Below, piece by piece: positions 35,642 through 47,079 of a stretch of DNA of 64,000 nt (position 1 is the stretch's first letter; each line of letters opens with the position of its first letter). The notes beneath the pieces were generated by a model. The model was not told where the DNA came from. It saw only the letters and a program-made list of their open reading frames with translations, and searched no databases. Source of the stretch: Coniochaeta sp. PMI_546 (lineage: Eukaryota; Ascomycota; Sordariomycetes; Coniochaetales; Coniochaetaceae); NCBI GenBank assembly GCA_021432605.1, contig MU271146.1, positions 2,294,001-2,358,000 on the forward strand, written 5' to 3'. Both the position numbers and the translations under genes were made by a program.

Positions 35642-36798
35642 AAACCTCACTAGTGTCGAAATGTGGCCCCCCCCGTATCCCGCACACGGTACTGTGTAAA
35701 AGACCTCGTCCAACATCGTTTGTTTTCGGTCTTCCGACTGATATCAGCCATCTGAACCCCGGAACCTGTTGGTATCTTGCTTATCCGGATATATGGGATT
35801 GTCCCAAAACTGCTCAACATTACCGTGCTATCACCGCGAAGTGCCATAACGACTTACAACTCGGCAACCAAAACAGATCCGACTTTGGATCGTCACAGAT
35901 TCCAACGTTGATGGGAACCGAAATAGAAACTCGCTTAGATTCGCGCAGGGGTGTGATGGCCGGTTATACACGTGTACTCTGGTTGAAGTAACCCTTCTCC
36001 CTGGTTCTGATATAGGGTTTGGCAAATCACTTGCCCAATGGACCGAGGATGACGAAGGTGAATCGGAGAAAGATGGACGACAGCCCCCCACGTTATATGT
36101 GGTCTTGGTATAAGTTGCATTGTACGGGTGTAGATGCTTTAACCTGGCTAATGACCCGTCTGCGGTCCTCTTTGGGGTTGCTGTGCCGGTACTTCAGGTT
36201 TGCTGTCAAGGGGTAAGACTTTGATAATACACTACATACATGTATGGTCCGTTTTGGAAGGCTTAGTCTTCTGCCGCGTGGCTCGTGATAAGGGGGAGGA
36301 GACTTGGCATCCGACTTGCGGATGTCTCCATTCATGATGGCCAGGACGCCGGAATCCATTGTTCAGGAGACAGAACCACATGAGTACGACAGCGGCATGC
36401 GCGCTTTGGCGACTCGATACGCAGACATAACGGTCATCGTGTGGACGTCTCGACATTGAATCTCACGCTTTGAGACTTGTGGCTTGCTGTACTATCTTCT
36501 AGATATATGCAGGGTGTCGGGACCCAACATCGGAGCAGAGATCACGGTGGCTGAGACATCGGAGCAATACTTGGGAAGAGGCGTTGCCTCTCGGCATTGA
36601 ACAGGACGAGGCGACGCAGCCATTTGATCGAACTGGAAGAGGCCCTCGGGGTGCGGAGTGCTCCCTTGTGCTCATTCCGGTCAAGACATCTGTTTTGTAA
36701 CAGCGTGGTATGGATGGTTGCTCCAGCTGCGGGATAGGGACATTAAGTCTCCTTCCAGTAGAGAGCGTGCCAAGCTATGGATATCGTAGCATTTAACT

Positions 36799-37110
36799 CT
36801 AACATGCTTGTTGTTTGACGCCGAAATGGTCACGCAGCTGCGAAGTTCTAATTTCCTCCGCCCAATGCGAGAAAGAAGCGCTTGTCATAGATATACTTTG
36901 CCATGCAGCTTCAGTGGCCGCAGGAGCAGATACCTTCTTCTCGTCCATGGTACACAGACACCCCAACGGAATCTCTGAGTCGCTGCCACTTGGCAGTCGT
37001 GGTGGCGCTGTACACGCCAAGGTCGAGCATACCTCGTCTATGCTTGGCCGCTGCGAAGTGTCTTGTCTAACTAAGCCCAGACATAAGACACTCTTATACC
37101 ATACCAGCAA
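36799..37110 (-). pseudogene. possible tail of a protein kinase-like gene
   Basis: A short frame begins with CLGLVRQDTSQRPSIDEVCS, which fits subdomain XI of protein kinases (a leucine-rich helix, then the Arg-Pro-Ser and Glu-Val of the RPS..EV motif). It continues for about 75 residues to a stop. Upstream DNA on the same strand has kinase-hinge-like strings (SLWIVYEDLG near 37310) but is closed by stops and shows no kinase core. If real, it is a degraded 3' end. The match rests on one short motif, so it is weak. Confidence 0.18.
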
Positions 37111-39196
37111 GACTGTTCTTTACAACTTGTGTTGACACATTCGCTAAGTGTCCCGTGGACAGCAATGGCAACATGTTCCATATCCTTATATAACACGGGT
37201 TGTAGGTCATTGTGCTCAGTTTTCTCAGGGGCGATCAAATATCAACAGCTGTGGGAAGCTAATACCTATTTTGTTCCCAGGTCTTCGTACACTATCCACA
37301 GACTTTTTATCATTGAGACGCAGTATGGATGCCAGCTAGAAGAACGCCATGCTTGGCAGTAAAGACTGTTGCCCAATACAGGTCAATAACAGGGAGAGGT
37401 GTATTCGCACCTCTATGGATTGCTGAGACGAAAGCCTAGGAAGCTAACGTGACTCTTTATCTCTCGAGCATCAATTCCTGGTGGAACTCCAACATTGAAG
37501 CGCTTGACTTGAGGTTGAGCTTCTTCACGGGGCCAGTTGTGAAGCTCTGAGAATAGTTTGCTGTCAGGCTTGACAATACACGTGTCGTGCAAGCCTCTGG
37601 AGTTGAAGATGGTGCGGACAAAACAGAACTGTTTGTGACGCAGACACGGCACAAGTACGAAAATCATCAAAACCATATGTCTCACAGTCCATCCAGATCA
37701 CGTTGGTCCTATTCAGGAAGAGGTGCATATGGGACGTAGTTCCTCTTGTTCTCGTTGACTTGCTTGCCTATTCCACCGCTACCTAAGAACTTAGGTCATT
37801 GATTGGGAGACTGGTCTAGCATTTGACTTTATTATACTGCCTTGAGAAATGATTTTGACCATCTGGTCACCATCATAGGCACGCCTTGGTGCCGGTCGCA
37901 CAACTGCTCAGGCAGTCTTTTGTCCAAGGTGCGCCGCCCAGACATGCCACCCTCACTTCCGTATGTATGCCCTCCGCCATCCCGAAGCTGATGTTAGCAG
38001 GCTGGTGACCTTTATCGATGCTGAGACTGCCAATTCCGGGTGTTCCCAGCTGTAGGACCTGCTAACGAGCTTGTGAGAGCGTCCCATAAGTATAGAGCTA
38101 GGCGCCCTGAAATAGTGTCCATCACATGCCTTGCCACAGCCAGACTCAACTCGACAGGACAGAGACTGGCAGGAAGAGGAGGCACGGTAGATACTTGAGA
38201 AAATGCGCTGTGTAGTCGCTATCCCGAGGCGATAAGGATGACCTCTCGAGACATGTAGATAACCCATTCTAGATCATGTTACCAACAAACGCCTTTGCAT
38301 AACTCGTCTATAATTTATACTTTCTCAGAAATCAAGTCCCACAGCAGGGCCTTCCAGTTGTGTCGCTCGGTGTAATGTAATCTGCTCTCAGCCAGGCGCA
38401 ATACCTCACCAGAGCCTCGTTTTCCGTTTTCCCACCCAGAACCTCGTGCTAAATTTCCAGAGCCTCCCTAGAATCACCAGTAGTGCCCAACCCTCTCAAG
38501 AGCCCTTCTTGACTGCATTCTGAGCACCCACTGGAGGACTCAGTATTGTGGATAGCGATCTCCGTCAGCCTGGCAGGGAGGACTATGGCACGCAAAGGAG
38601 GCCATAGATAAGTCGCTTCCGCATTGGCAGTCTTCCTTTCTGGTTTCCTGAAAACAAGTCCAAGCGAATCACGCAACTTTACGTGTGCTTTTGGTCTGGA
38701 GCCAAGACACACGGCAGGCATTGGTGATCTTATCATTGTAGCTGGCACTAGTCTTCAAAGAACATGTTCTCATTAGAAGTGCTGGCATTTCAGACCTCAA
38801 GTGAACTGGTAGAGACACTTGTGTCGAGTGAAAACAGGCAGCAAAGAACGGCTCGAAAACATCACAACGAGGTGAAGCTTGGCGAAGTCCTACAGTGCTG
38901 GCCCGACAAGATGCAGTGGGCCTGAGTACGATCATATTCTGTCACAGCTAAGCTTGTGAAAGGGGGAACCGAGAATCGGAATTAGCAACGATATGTCTTG
39001 GTTTTGCGTAACGTAGCCTTCTGCATGCGGCTCGTGCCTGAAGACCGACGCGTGCATTGGAGTTGAGAAGGAACCTGATGCAAGTCTGAGGTGCTGCGAG
39101 GTTGAGTTGAAGTTGACGTGCTGACATGGTGCGACTTGTGAACATTGCGTTGTGCCAATTATGCCAGTTGTGCTAGTTGTGCTAGATTGTGCCCAT

Positions 39197-39216
39197 TGCA
39201 CTAATATGTTAGTGCA
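39197..39216. repeat. inverted repeat TGCACTAA-4-TTAGTGCA
   Basis: Eight-base arms around a four-base loop, next to short direct repeats of AGTTGTGCT (39163-39185). It lies about 900 bases before the GID7 coding region. Confidence 0.55.
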
Positions 39217-39559
39217 GTTTGTCGTGTTACCCTTGGGCAGCTGCCACTGTGCTCCCGACGCTAAAAGCCCCGGCATGTCGAGCAACAGCGAATGGGCGCA
39301 GCGGAAAGATGAGGAGAATGACGGAAGGTGGAACGTGCTCCTGGCAGCTGAGGACCCGTGGACGTTATCGGGATCCGGATCAGTGACAGCTACAATCAGT
39401 ACCTCCACTGTCCTCCCAGATCCCCATTTCACGGACCTCCAACCCCCAGAACGCCACCACACCAGCATCTCTACTGCATAGTAAGGTCATTTGAACAGTA
39501 ACGACACTTCACCCACCTCCAACTCACTTCCCTTTGATCTATTCCAACCTCGTGTCCAA

Positions 39560-39584
39560 CTGGAAGAACCAGCTGGAAGAACCA
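39560..39584. repeat. direct repeat CTGGAAGAACCA x2
   Basis: Two exact 12-base copies, 13 bases apart, in the region before GID7. Possibly regulator sites. Confidence 0.5.
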
Positions 39585-40102
39585 CGCGGATGTAGCACAC
39601 GCTCTGCCAGACGTCATTCCAGATCAGACAAACACCATCGACTCTCCCTGCCGGCAGGTGGACCTACACGGTGGGAACGAGAAGCAAGAAGCTTGTGCTG
39701 AGCATAGGCTACACCTGCATCGAACTTTGCCCTGGCTCCCCCGCCTTGGTGCTGCATGGTCGCGCAGGTTCGGATGACGGCTATCTGTTGACCCGTCGTC
39801 TACGGCCCTGTCCGTCGTAATTCGACTCCATTTAAAGTACCAGCCATACTTACATAGCAACTTCACCTCGAGATATCCGCAACTAGGTAGCAAGGTAGCG
39901 AGATAGCCACCAGGAGGAGCCACCCCCGGACCACGACTCCTGCTCTGCAAGCTGCCTAGGCATTTCCAGTATCGACCCCTACCGACCACCGCGGATAACG
40001 ATACGTTTGAGACCACGTCAGCTTGCTTTCCTTCTGGCAACCTTTGTCTTGTTGAAAGGATAAAGGCCCGTTCCGCAGAGGCCACCCACCTCTCTACTTC
40101 GT

Positions 40103-42588
40103 TTGTCACCCTGCGGGAACGGGGAAACCAGTTCCGCAGGACAGTCCATCGCAGTGGCAGACCAGAATCCCCAACGACGACTATATACCCCATCCACTTC
40201 CGACGACCCAACCCTTCCGCACCACACCGCATCCTCTTCCAGCACAGTCCTCTCAGCCCCAATCACCACCCAGACGACTGGTACGTCTCAGAACATAGCG
40301 TCCACCTCGAACGCCGAGCCTTCTTCGGGCACTTCCCCCTCGGCAGCTCTCCCCACTCCTCAAGGTCCCCTTACGAGGCAGCGCCGGCAAACTCTCGGAA
40401 GAAGACAGCGAGAAGCTTCAGAAGAGGAGGAAGACGAAGCTGGAGAAGCTAGGGCAGAAGCGGAAGTTTCTACGAGCTCTCCTGCGATCGAACCTGGCGA
40501 TTCTCGACCGCCGACCAAGCGACGCCGCCGTACCAACATGCTCACAGTCACGAACAATGGCCTAGGGCCGTTTAACGGGACTACCCGGGTCGCTTCAAAC
40601 GGTACTCGAGTCCCCCAACAAACATCACCCAACGGCACATTCAAAAATGGCAGTGACGAGTTAAACGGGTCCTCACGAAATGGGAAGGCGCCGGCCAAGC
40701 CGCCCCAACCGTCGACGTACGTCGGTCATGATAGGGGGGAGATGACGCGGCTGCTCATCCAGGCGCTGTCCGACATGGGCTACCAAGAAGCAGCAGAGAG
40801 CGTCAGCAAGGACAGCGGTATCGAGTTGGAGAGCCCTACGGTGGCCGCCTTTAGGTCGGCCGTGCTGGACGGCAGCTGGACGCGAGCTGAGGCGTTGCTG
40901 GATGGGGCCGTGTCCGCCGGAGAAGATCAGAGGAAAGGCAATGGCCTGGTGCTCTCGTCTACGGCCGACCGCGACAATATGAAGTTCTGGTTGAAACAGC
41001 AGAAGTATCTGGAGCTCCTCGAACAACAAGAAAGTGCGCGAGCACTGGTGGTGTTAAGGACCGAGCTGGCGCCGTTGTGCCAGGAAAAGATACTGCACAC
41101 TCTGGCTAGTCTCCTCATGTGTCAGTCACCGGATGATCTGAGACGCAAAGCCAAGTGGGACGGTGCTAATGGCGAGTCACGGCACGAGTTACTGTCTGAG
41201 CTATCAAGTATGTCAGACTTCTATAACTCCTTAGCGAACCCATTTTGCTAACAACATTGCAGAAAATGTGTCGGCATCAGTCATGCTTCCCGAGCATCGC
41301 CTCGCCGCCCTGCTCCAGCAGGTCAAGGAGCACCAAATCAGCACCTGCATGTACCACACCAACCCGGAGCCTCCATCGCTGTACGCGGACCACTTCTGTG
41401 CCAAGAGCAGATTCCCCTCGGAAGTCGTGTACGAACTGGACGACCATTCCGGTGAGGTATGGCAGGTACAGTTTTCACATGACGGGACTAAGATGGCCAG
41501 CTGCGGTAAGGACAACCTCGTTATCATATGGGCGGTTCCATCGTTTGATGTGTTGCACAAACTGGACGCCGTCCCCAACTCTGATCCGAACCATGACGCT
41601 CCCGGCGTGGGCGCAGTCGCTTGGAGCCCGGACGATAGTATGCTTGTCACGTGTGGCAGGGACTATCATGCCAAACTATGGGACGTGGAGGTAAGTGCTA
41701 TTATATGGCCCGTGGAACATCGCAGAGCAAGCTTGCTGACATGGCCTCTCAGCCTGGAACTCTAAGGACGCAATACGAAGCGTTTGGCGAACCAGTGACC
41801 AGCTGCGTCTGGGCACCAGACGGCCAAAGCATCATTCTCGGGTCGATGGACAAGGATCGCGCTCTCTGCCAATGGAGCCTCGACGGAGTGCGGCTGTACA
41901 ACTGGACGACTAAACACAGGATAGAAGACATCGCCGTGTCTCCCGACGGCCAGTGGCTCGTCGGGATGGCCTACGGGAACCGGCTGCTAGTATATAACTA
42001 CATGACGCGCGAACTGGAGTGCGAGCTGGAGCTGAACGCGCGGCCGACTTCTATCAGCATATGCCAGGACTCGCAGTTTCTCCTCGTTAACAAGGAGGAT
42101 GGAGAGGCCAAACTTATCCATCTGGCCAGCGGGGAGTCGCCGGTGAGGTACACGGGACACACTGGCGGTTTATATCAGATTCGGAGCGCGTTTGGCGGTG
42201 CGAACGAGAGCTATGTGGTCTCTGGCAGCGAGGACGGGAAAATCTTGATCTGGCATAAATGGACTGGTATACAGGTCAAGAGTCTACCTGGACACTCGCC
42301 GAGGACCAATGGTGTGTGGTGGAATCCGAGCGATACGTGCATGTTTGCTTCGTGTGGGGATGACGGGAAGATCAAGATGTGAGTATCTCTCCGAAGAGGT
42401 AAAAAGGGGAAGGTTTGTAGATGTCATTTGCTAACATACAGTTCAGATGGTCAAATGCGGAGTTCAGCCGAAGGATAGCTGGTACCAGGGCGCGGTCCAA
42501 CGGTGCCCACAGTGGCAGCGCAAACGGTAATGGCAACAGCCAGGCATCCAACGGACGCCAACCGCTAGAGCTGGAAGGCGAGGTATGA
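40103..42588 (+). CDS. GID7: WD40 protein GID7 / WDR26 (GID/CTLH ubiquitin ligase)
   Basis: GID7/WDR26 is a LisH-CTLH-WD40 subunit of the GID (CTLH) E3 ligase. The frame has a disordered start, a basic KRRRR run, a LisH-like helix (EMTRLLIQALSDMGYQEAAE), a CTLH/CRA-like helix (NMKFWLKQQKYLELLEQQES), then WD repeats ending in the fungal form NGVWWNPSDTCMFASCGDDG. Exons end at 41207, 41690 and 42378 and resume at 41263, 41753 and 42447. The last exon ends in a Ser/Asn/Gly-rich tail. The 5' end is a problem: the frame is open from 40064, but no in-frame ATG occurs until 40538, which would cut off about 145 residues of typical-looking N-terminus. Either an upstream exon supplies the ATG (AG acceptors exist before 40079 and 40154) or a near-cognate codon is used. 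The start given is provisional. Confidence 0.88.
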
Positions 42589-44014
42589 ACTACGGTTTGG
42601 TGGACGCTTGCCCGTTCTCTTTCCTTCCTCACGACAACATCTTGCATTTGGAGTATACCGGACAGGACACAGCATGGGAGCGGCGAACTCGGAAGACAGG
42701 ATTTGCGCTGCATTTTGCGTTGCTCTTTACTGGCGCACTGCTTCTGTACAATCTTACTTCGTAAGGCTAGGGTGGGTACAAGTAGGTATGAGGAGCCGCT
42801 GGTGGTCTGAGGCGGATGGAGGTGGCCGGCTTTGTTCATTATGGAACCTGTTTGTTTGAGTGGCATGTATGCTACAGCATGGTAGATAGACAATAAGCGG
42901 CATGGAAGTAGAGCTTCTTGTGCCCACATGGGGTTGTGATATGAATGACAAGCACCTCTTGCAAGTCTCAAGCAAGTCATTACGACCGACCATTCACCGT
43001 CCTTGACGTACAAGTTTATTGTCTGGCCTGTGGTAAAGATACAGAAGACAGCCCAGCTAACACCGTGTACAAGAATTATTGTGATCCTGCATAGAATCCC
43101 TGAGCAATTCTGCGTCCATGACCTCCACTTTAGCCAGTGACTTAATGAAGAGAACAGCAACCCTGAGGCTCCTGTCATGATGTGGTTCACACCTCAGCGG
43201 CCCACGAGCACCACCAACTTCAGCAGCGCTAGGCTTCGAGATATCTACAACAACTTCCGGAAGCAACGATGCTTCGTTATCGTCGTCCAGGAAACTCTCA
43301 AGAGGACGCGTACTTGCGGTTTATGAGTCTTTTATGATTCCGAAGACAAGCAGTCGTAAGCCCAAACTAGGCATCCGTATCGAGTCCTTTGTACCTGAGT
43401 CTAAGTGATTGCAAATATTTGATTGGCTAGAAGTTGAAGCTGAAAAGGAGACACTCGGTGCAAGGAAAGGCGGACGCTGGGTCACGTGAAACGCCTAGGA
43501 GGTGGCCCCGGTGCGCCACCAAAGTCAAACGCACAGCCACACCCCGTTTGGCTAAATCTCGGGACAAAATAAGGGTATCCATGAGACCCACTAAGGCTCC
43601 TTGATGGCCGGCCCGCTACGTAAGTCGATCATCCTCATCTCAACTTCCATCCTGGGGTTGTGAAGCCAAATAATTCACCCAAATAGCCCAACCCGCCAAC
43701 TTCTCAGCTTGCAACCTCCACTTTGGCCCAGTCCTTCCTTGCCTTTATCGATACCCGTCTGTCTGGCCCCTCGCTCTATCAGCAAGACGAAGAGACTTTA
43801 AAGTTCTGCTAGGTAAGTAACAGAGAAGCATCCCCCACCCTTCGTCACCGATTCCGACGACCGGCCAGAGATACCGGCATACTGAACGCTTTACGATAGC
43901 AGTAGCCAACCCATTACCCGGCAAGGCACTAAAGCCACTCGCTGGACAGCAGGCTATCCCTCAGGAATTTCCACGACTTCTACCACGATAAGCTAGATCC
44001 AGTACATCGCCAAC
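42589..44014. other. spacer GID7 / VPS1
   Basis: 1.4 kb. The left part is the GID7 3' end, and the right 500 bases are the VPS1 promoter and CT-rich leader. A hidden coding-like frame on the minus strand at 43057-43374 is listed separately. Confidence 0.5.
43057..43374 (-). pseudogene. small coding-like frame with one in-frame stop
   Basis: From an ATG at 43374 (MPSLGLRLLVFGIIKDS) one frame runs about 105 codons to TAG, broken once by an in-frame stop. The second part has strong coding bias and a soluble-protein pattern: FLDDDNEASLLPEVVVDISK, then DRSLRVAVLFIKSLAKVEVM. A random frame of this length would be expected to hold about five stops. No family recognised. It could be a recently broken small gene, a two-exon gene whose intron I cannot place, or chance. 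It lies between GID7 and VPS1, facing GID7. Confidence 0.33.
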
Positions 44015-46451
44015 ATGACGAGCGAGTCGCTTGCCCAACCCGGCGGCATCTCGGACCCCGCGCTCATCAAGTTAGTCGCTCCGTCCTCTCACACGCGGCG
44101 CACTGTACCCTGGGTTCGTAACTAACTGCTCACTCGATAGGCTTGTCAACAAGCTTCAGGATGTCTTCTCGACAGTCGGCGTTAACAACCCCATCGATCT
44201 CCCCCAAATAGTCGTCGTCGGCAGTCAGTCTAGCGGCAAGAGCTCGGTGCTGGAAAATATTGTTGGCCGCGACTTGTGAGTCGTCCCTTCCTTGCCTAGC
44301 AACGTAATGTCTCTGCTTGCTGAAACTCCTAAACTAACCTTGTCGCCCCTTCCAGCCTTCCTCGCGGTTCAGGCATCGTCACTCGCCGACCGCTCGTCCT
44401 CCAACTTATCAACCGTCCCGCCTCGGACAAGGTCAACGGCACAGACAAGGACTTTGTTAACGGCAGCGGCACCGACAAGCAAGCAAACGCAGACGAATGG
44501 GGCGAGTTCCTTCATATCCCCGGTCAGAAGTTCTTTGACTTCAACAAGATCCGCGATGAGATCAGCCGTGAGACAGAGGCCAAGGTCGGTCGCAATGCCG
44601 GCATCTCGCCGGCCCCCATCAACCTCCGAGTCTACTCCCCAAACGTCCTTACCTTGACTCTGGTCGATTTGCCCGGCCTCACAAAGGTGCCCGTCGGCGA
44701 TCAACCCCGCGATATCGAGCGCCAGATCCGGGACATGGTTATGAAATACATCCAGAAGTCTAATGCCATCATCTTGGCTGTTACCGCTGCGAACCAAGAT
44801 CTGGCGAACTCGGATGGTCTGAAGATGGCGCGGGAGGTTGATCCAGAGGGACAACGGACGATCGGTGTTCTTACAAAGGTCGACCTCATGGATGAGGGCA
44901 CTGACGTTGTGGATATTCTGGCTGGTCGCATTATTCCCCTCCGGCTAGGATACGTCCCCGTGGTCAATCGTGGCCAACGTGACATCGACAACAAGAAGCC
45001 AATCAACGTGGCGCTGGAAGCCGAGAAGAACTTCTTCGAGAACCACAAGGCCTACCGGAACAAGAGCGCCTACTGTGGAACGCCATATCTGGCCCGGAAA
45101 CTAAACCTTATTCTGATGATGCATATCAAGCAGACTCTGCCCGATATCAAGGCGCGTATTGCGAGCTCGTTGCAGAAGTACACATCTGAGCTGGAGAGCC
45201 TGGGGCCGTCGCTGCTAGGTAACAGCGCGAACATCGTCCTCAACATCATCACCGAGTTCACGAACGAATGGAGGACGGTTCTCGACGGAAACAACACAGA
45301 GCTTTCGAGCACCGAACTGTCGGGAGGAGCTCGTATCAGCTTTGTGTTCCACGAGCTGTACTCCAATGGTGTCAAGGCTGTCGACCCCTTCGACCAGGTC
45401 AAGGACGTCGATATCCGCACAATCCTCTACAACTCTTCGGGTTCTTCGCCGGCACTGTTCGTCGGTACTACCGCGTTCGAGCTGATCGTCAAGCAGCAGA
45501 TCAAGCGCATCGAGGAACCCAGTCTCAAGTGTGTCTCGTTGGTGTACGATGAGTTGGTCCGGATCCTGACCCAGCTGCTCGGGAAGTCCGTGTACCGGAG
45601 ATACCCGCAGCTCAAGGAGAAGATTCACGCTGTGGTCATCTCTTTCTTCAAGAAGGCGTTGGACCCGACTAACAAACTTGTGCGCGACCTGGTCGCGATG
45701 GAGGCCTGTTACATCAACACTGGCCATCCTGACTTTCTGAACGGTCACCGCGTAAGTCTACCTTCGCCTGAGCACCCTTGTGCATGATTCCAAATACTGA
45801 TGATAATGTGCTCCAGGCCATGGCTATTGTAAACGAGCGACACAACCCACCCAAGCCGGTCCAGGTTGACCCCAAGACCGGGAAGCCACTGACTGCGCGT
45901 GCGGCTAGCCCTACTGTCCCGGACACTGGCGCCGGTGACCAGGCCAACGGCGGATTCTTCGGCAGTTTCTTTGCGGCGAAGAACAAGAAGAAGGCTGCTG
46001 CGATGGAGCCGCCCCCACCTACTCTCAAGGCTTCTGGCACGCTCTCAGAGCGGGAGAACATTGAAGTCGAGGTCATTAGTAAGTTTCGCCTGATAACCAT
46101 TTTGGGTACCAAGTTGTGGCGACTGACGTGTAAACTGCAGAGCTCCTGATCCAGTCCTACTATAACATCGTAAAGCGGACCATGATCGATATGGTGCCCA
46201 AAGCTATCATGCTCACTCTTGTCCAGTAAGTGCAGATCAGTCAAGCTGCATATCTCAGTCTGCATACTAACATGACCACTAGGTTCACCAAGGATGAGAT
46301 GCAGAAGGAGCTCTTGGAGAACATGTACCGCATCAACGAGCTCGATGATCTGCTTAAGGAGAGCGACTACACGATCCGCCGCCGCAAGGAATGCCAGCAG
46401 ATGGTCGAGTCCCTGTCCCGGGCCAGCGAGATCGTCAGCCAGGTCCAGTAG
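44015..46451 (+). CDS. VPS1: dynamin-related GTPase VPS1
   Basis: Vps1 is a dynamin-like GTPase that pinches membranes at the late Golgi, endosome, vacuole and peroxisome. Six exons (44015-44070, 44141-44275, 44356-45751, 45817-46078, 46141-46225, 46283-46451) give 700 residues, the family length. GTPase motifs: G1 [20 protein letters not shown] near residue 43, switch and G3 [21 protein letters not shown]4 [13 protein letters not shown]. The VPS1-type insert is present after the G2 region. The stalk and the GED ([20 protein letters not shown] to [11 protein letters not shown]) complete the protein. As in Vps1, there is no PH or proline-rich domain. A Gly/Ala-rich loop ([20 protein letters not shown]) replaces it. 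Start [20 protein letters not shown] is the only reasonable ATG. Confidence 0.97.
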
Positions 46452-47079
46452 GCCAGGATCCCCTGATTTACGCAAGCCTGCGTATGGGTGACCTTGGATC
46501 CTCTCACGCGAGATGTGAACATGGCATATGTGGCTGTGTGGGGGCGGAGGGCGTGCTTTTCTGGCTTGATGGAGGAAGGGCATGGCATGTTGATGGAGAC
46601 TCTTTACAAGGCAAATGGCGGGCACAAGGGAATGCATGGCGTCTAGTTTGAGAGATCTCCGTTTGGAAGTATCTCTGAGGGTGTATGCTCATCCCCTTTC
46701 CTCGTTTCTGATCTTTTCTTCGTGGTCGCTCTAGAAGGGGTTGGTGATATTTTCGTGTTTTGATCGTTACATTGCCTCTCGATACCATACCGCCTCCTTC
46801 CGCGTTCATCTACATCACTTCCCCTAGGGTCTTAGTACATAGATTGCTCGCCGATTGACTTCGCTGAGAGGAGAATTTAATGAAAGGAAATTGAACGAAT
46901 AGGACAGCATTTTGCGGATTTGTGTTTTGACGTGGTGGTTTTCCTTCAAGCCTCTTCCTCCCGTGAGGTAGGCCTTGCAGGCCCTTGGTACACTAACCAA
47001 ACCGAACGCCAAGTGAATCAAAGGCCATATAAGCACAAATCCTGAGATTATAACAAGCAGGATACTCTTTCAAAGCTAC
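46452..47079. other. convergent spacer VPS1 / hydrolase-fold protein
   Basis: 630 bases of 3' flanks of two convergent genes. No gene or structured repeat recognised. Confidence 0.55.

Larger units (their letters stand above)
29576..40102. other. 10.5-kb gene-poor region
   Basis: No confident gene between the PH-like gene and GID7. GC content is similar to elsewhere, with no long AT-rich (heavily mutated repeat) block and no recognisable transposon ends. It contains several weak coding-like frames (listed separately), clusters of GGTAAGGTA-type motifs at 30080-30780, and perfect palindromes. Most open frames here start with non-ATG codons or lack codon bias. Confidence 0.5.

Noticed and set aside
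42372-43190. 272-codon minus-strand open frame overlapping the GID7 3' end
   Set aside because: It begins at a non-ATG codon, is antisense to the last GID7 exon and intron, overlaps the better frame at 43057-43374, and its translation has no coding-like pattern.
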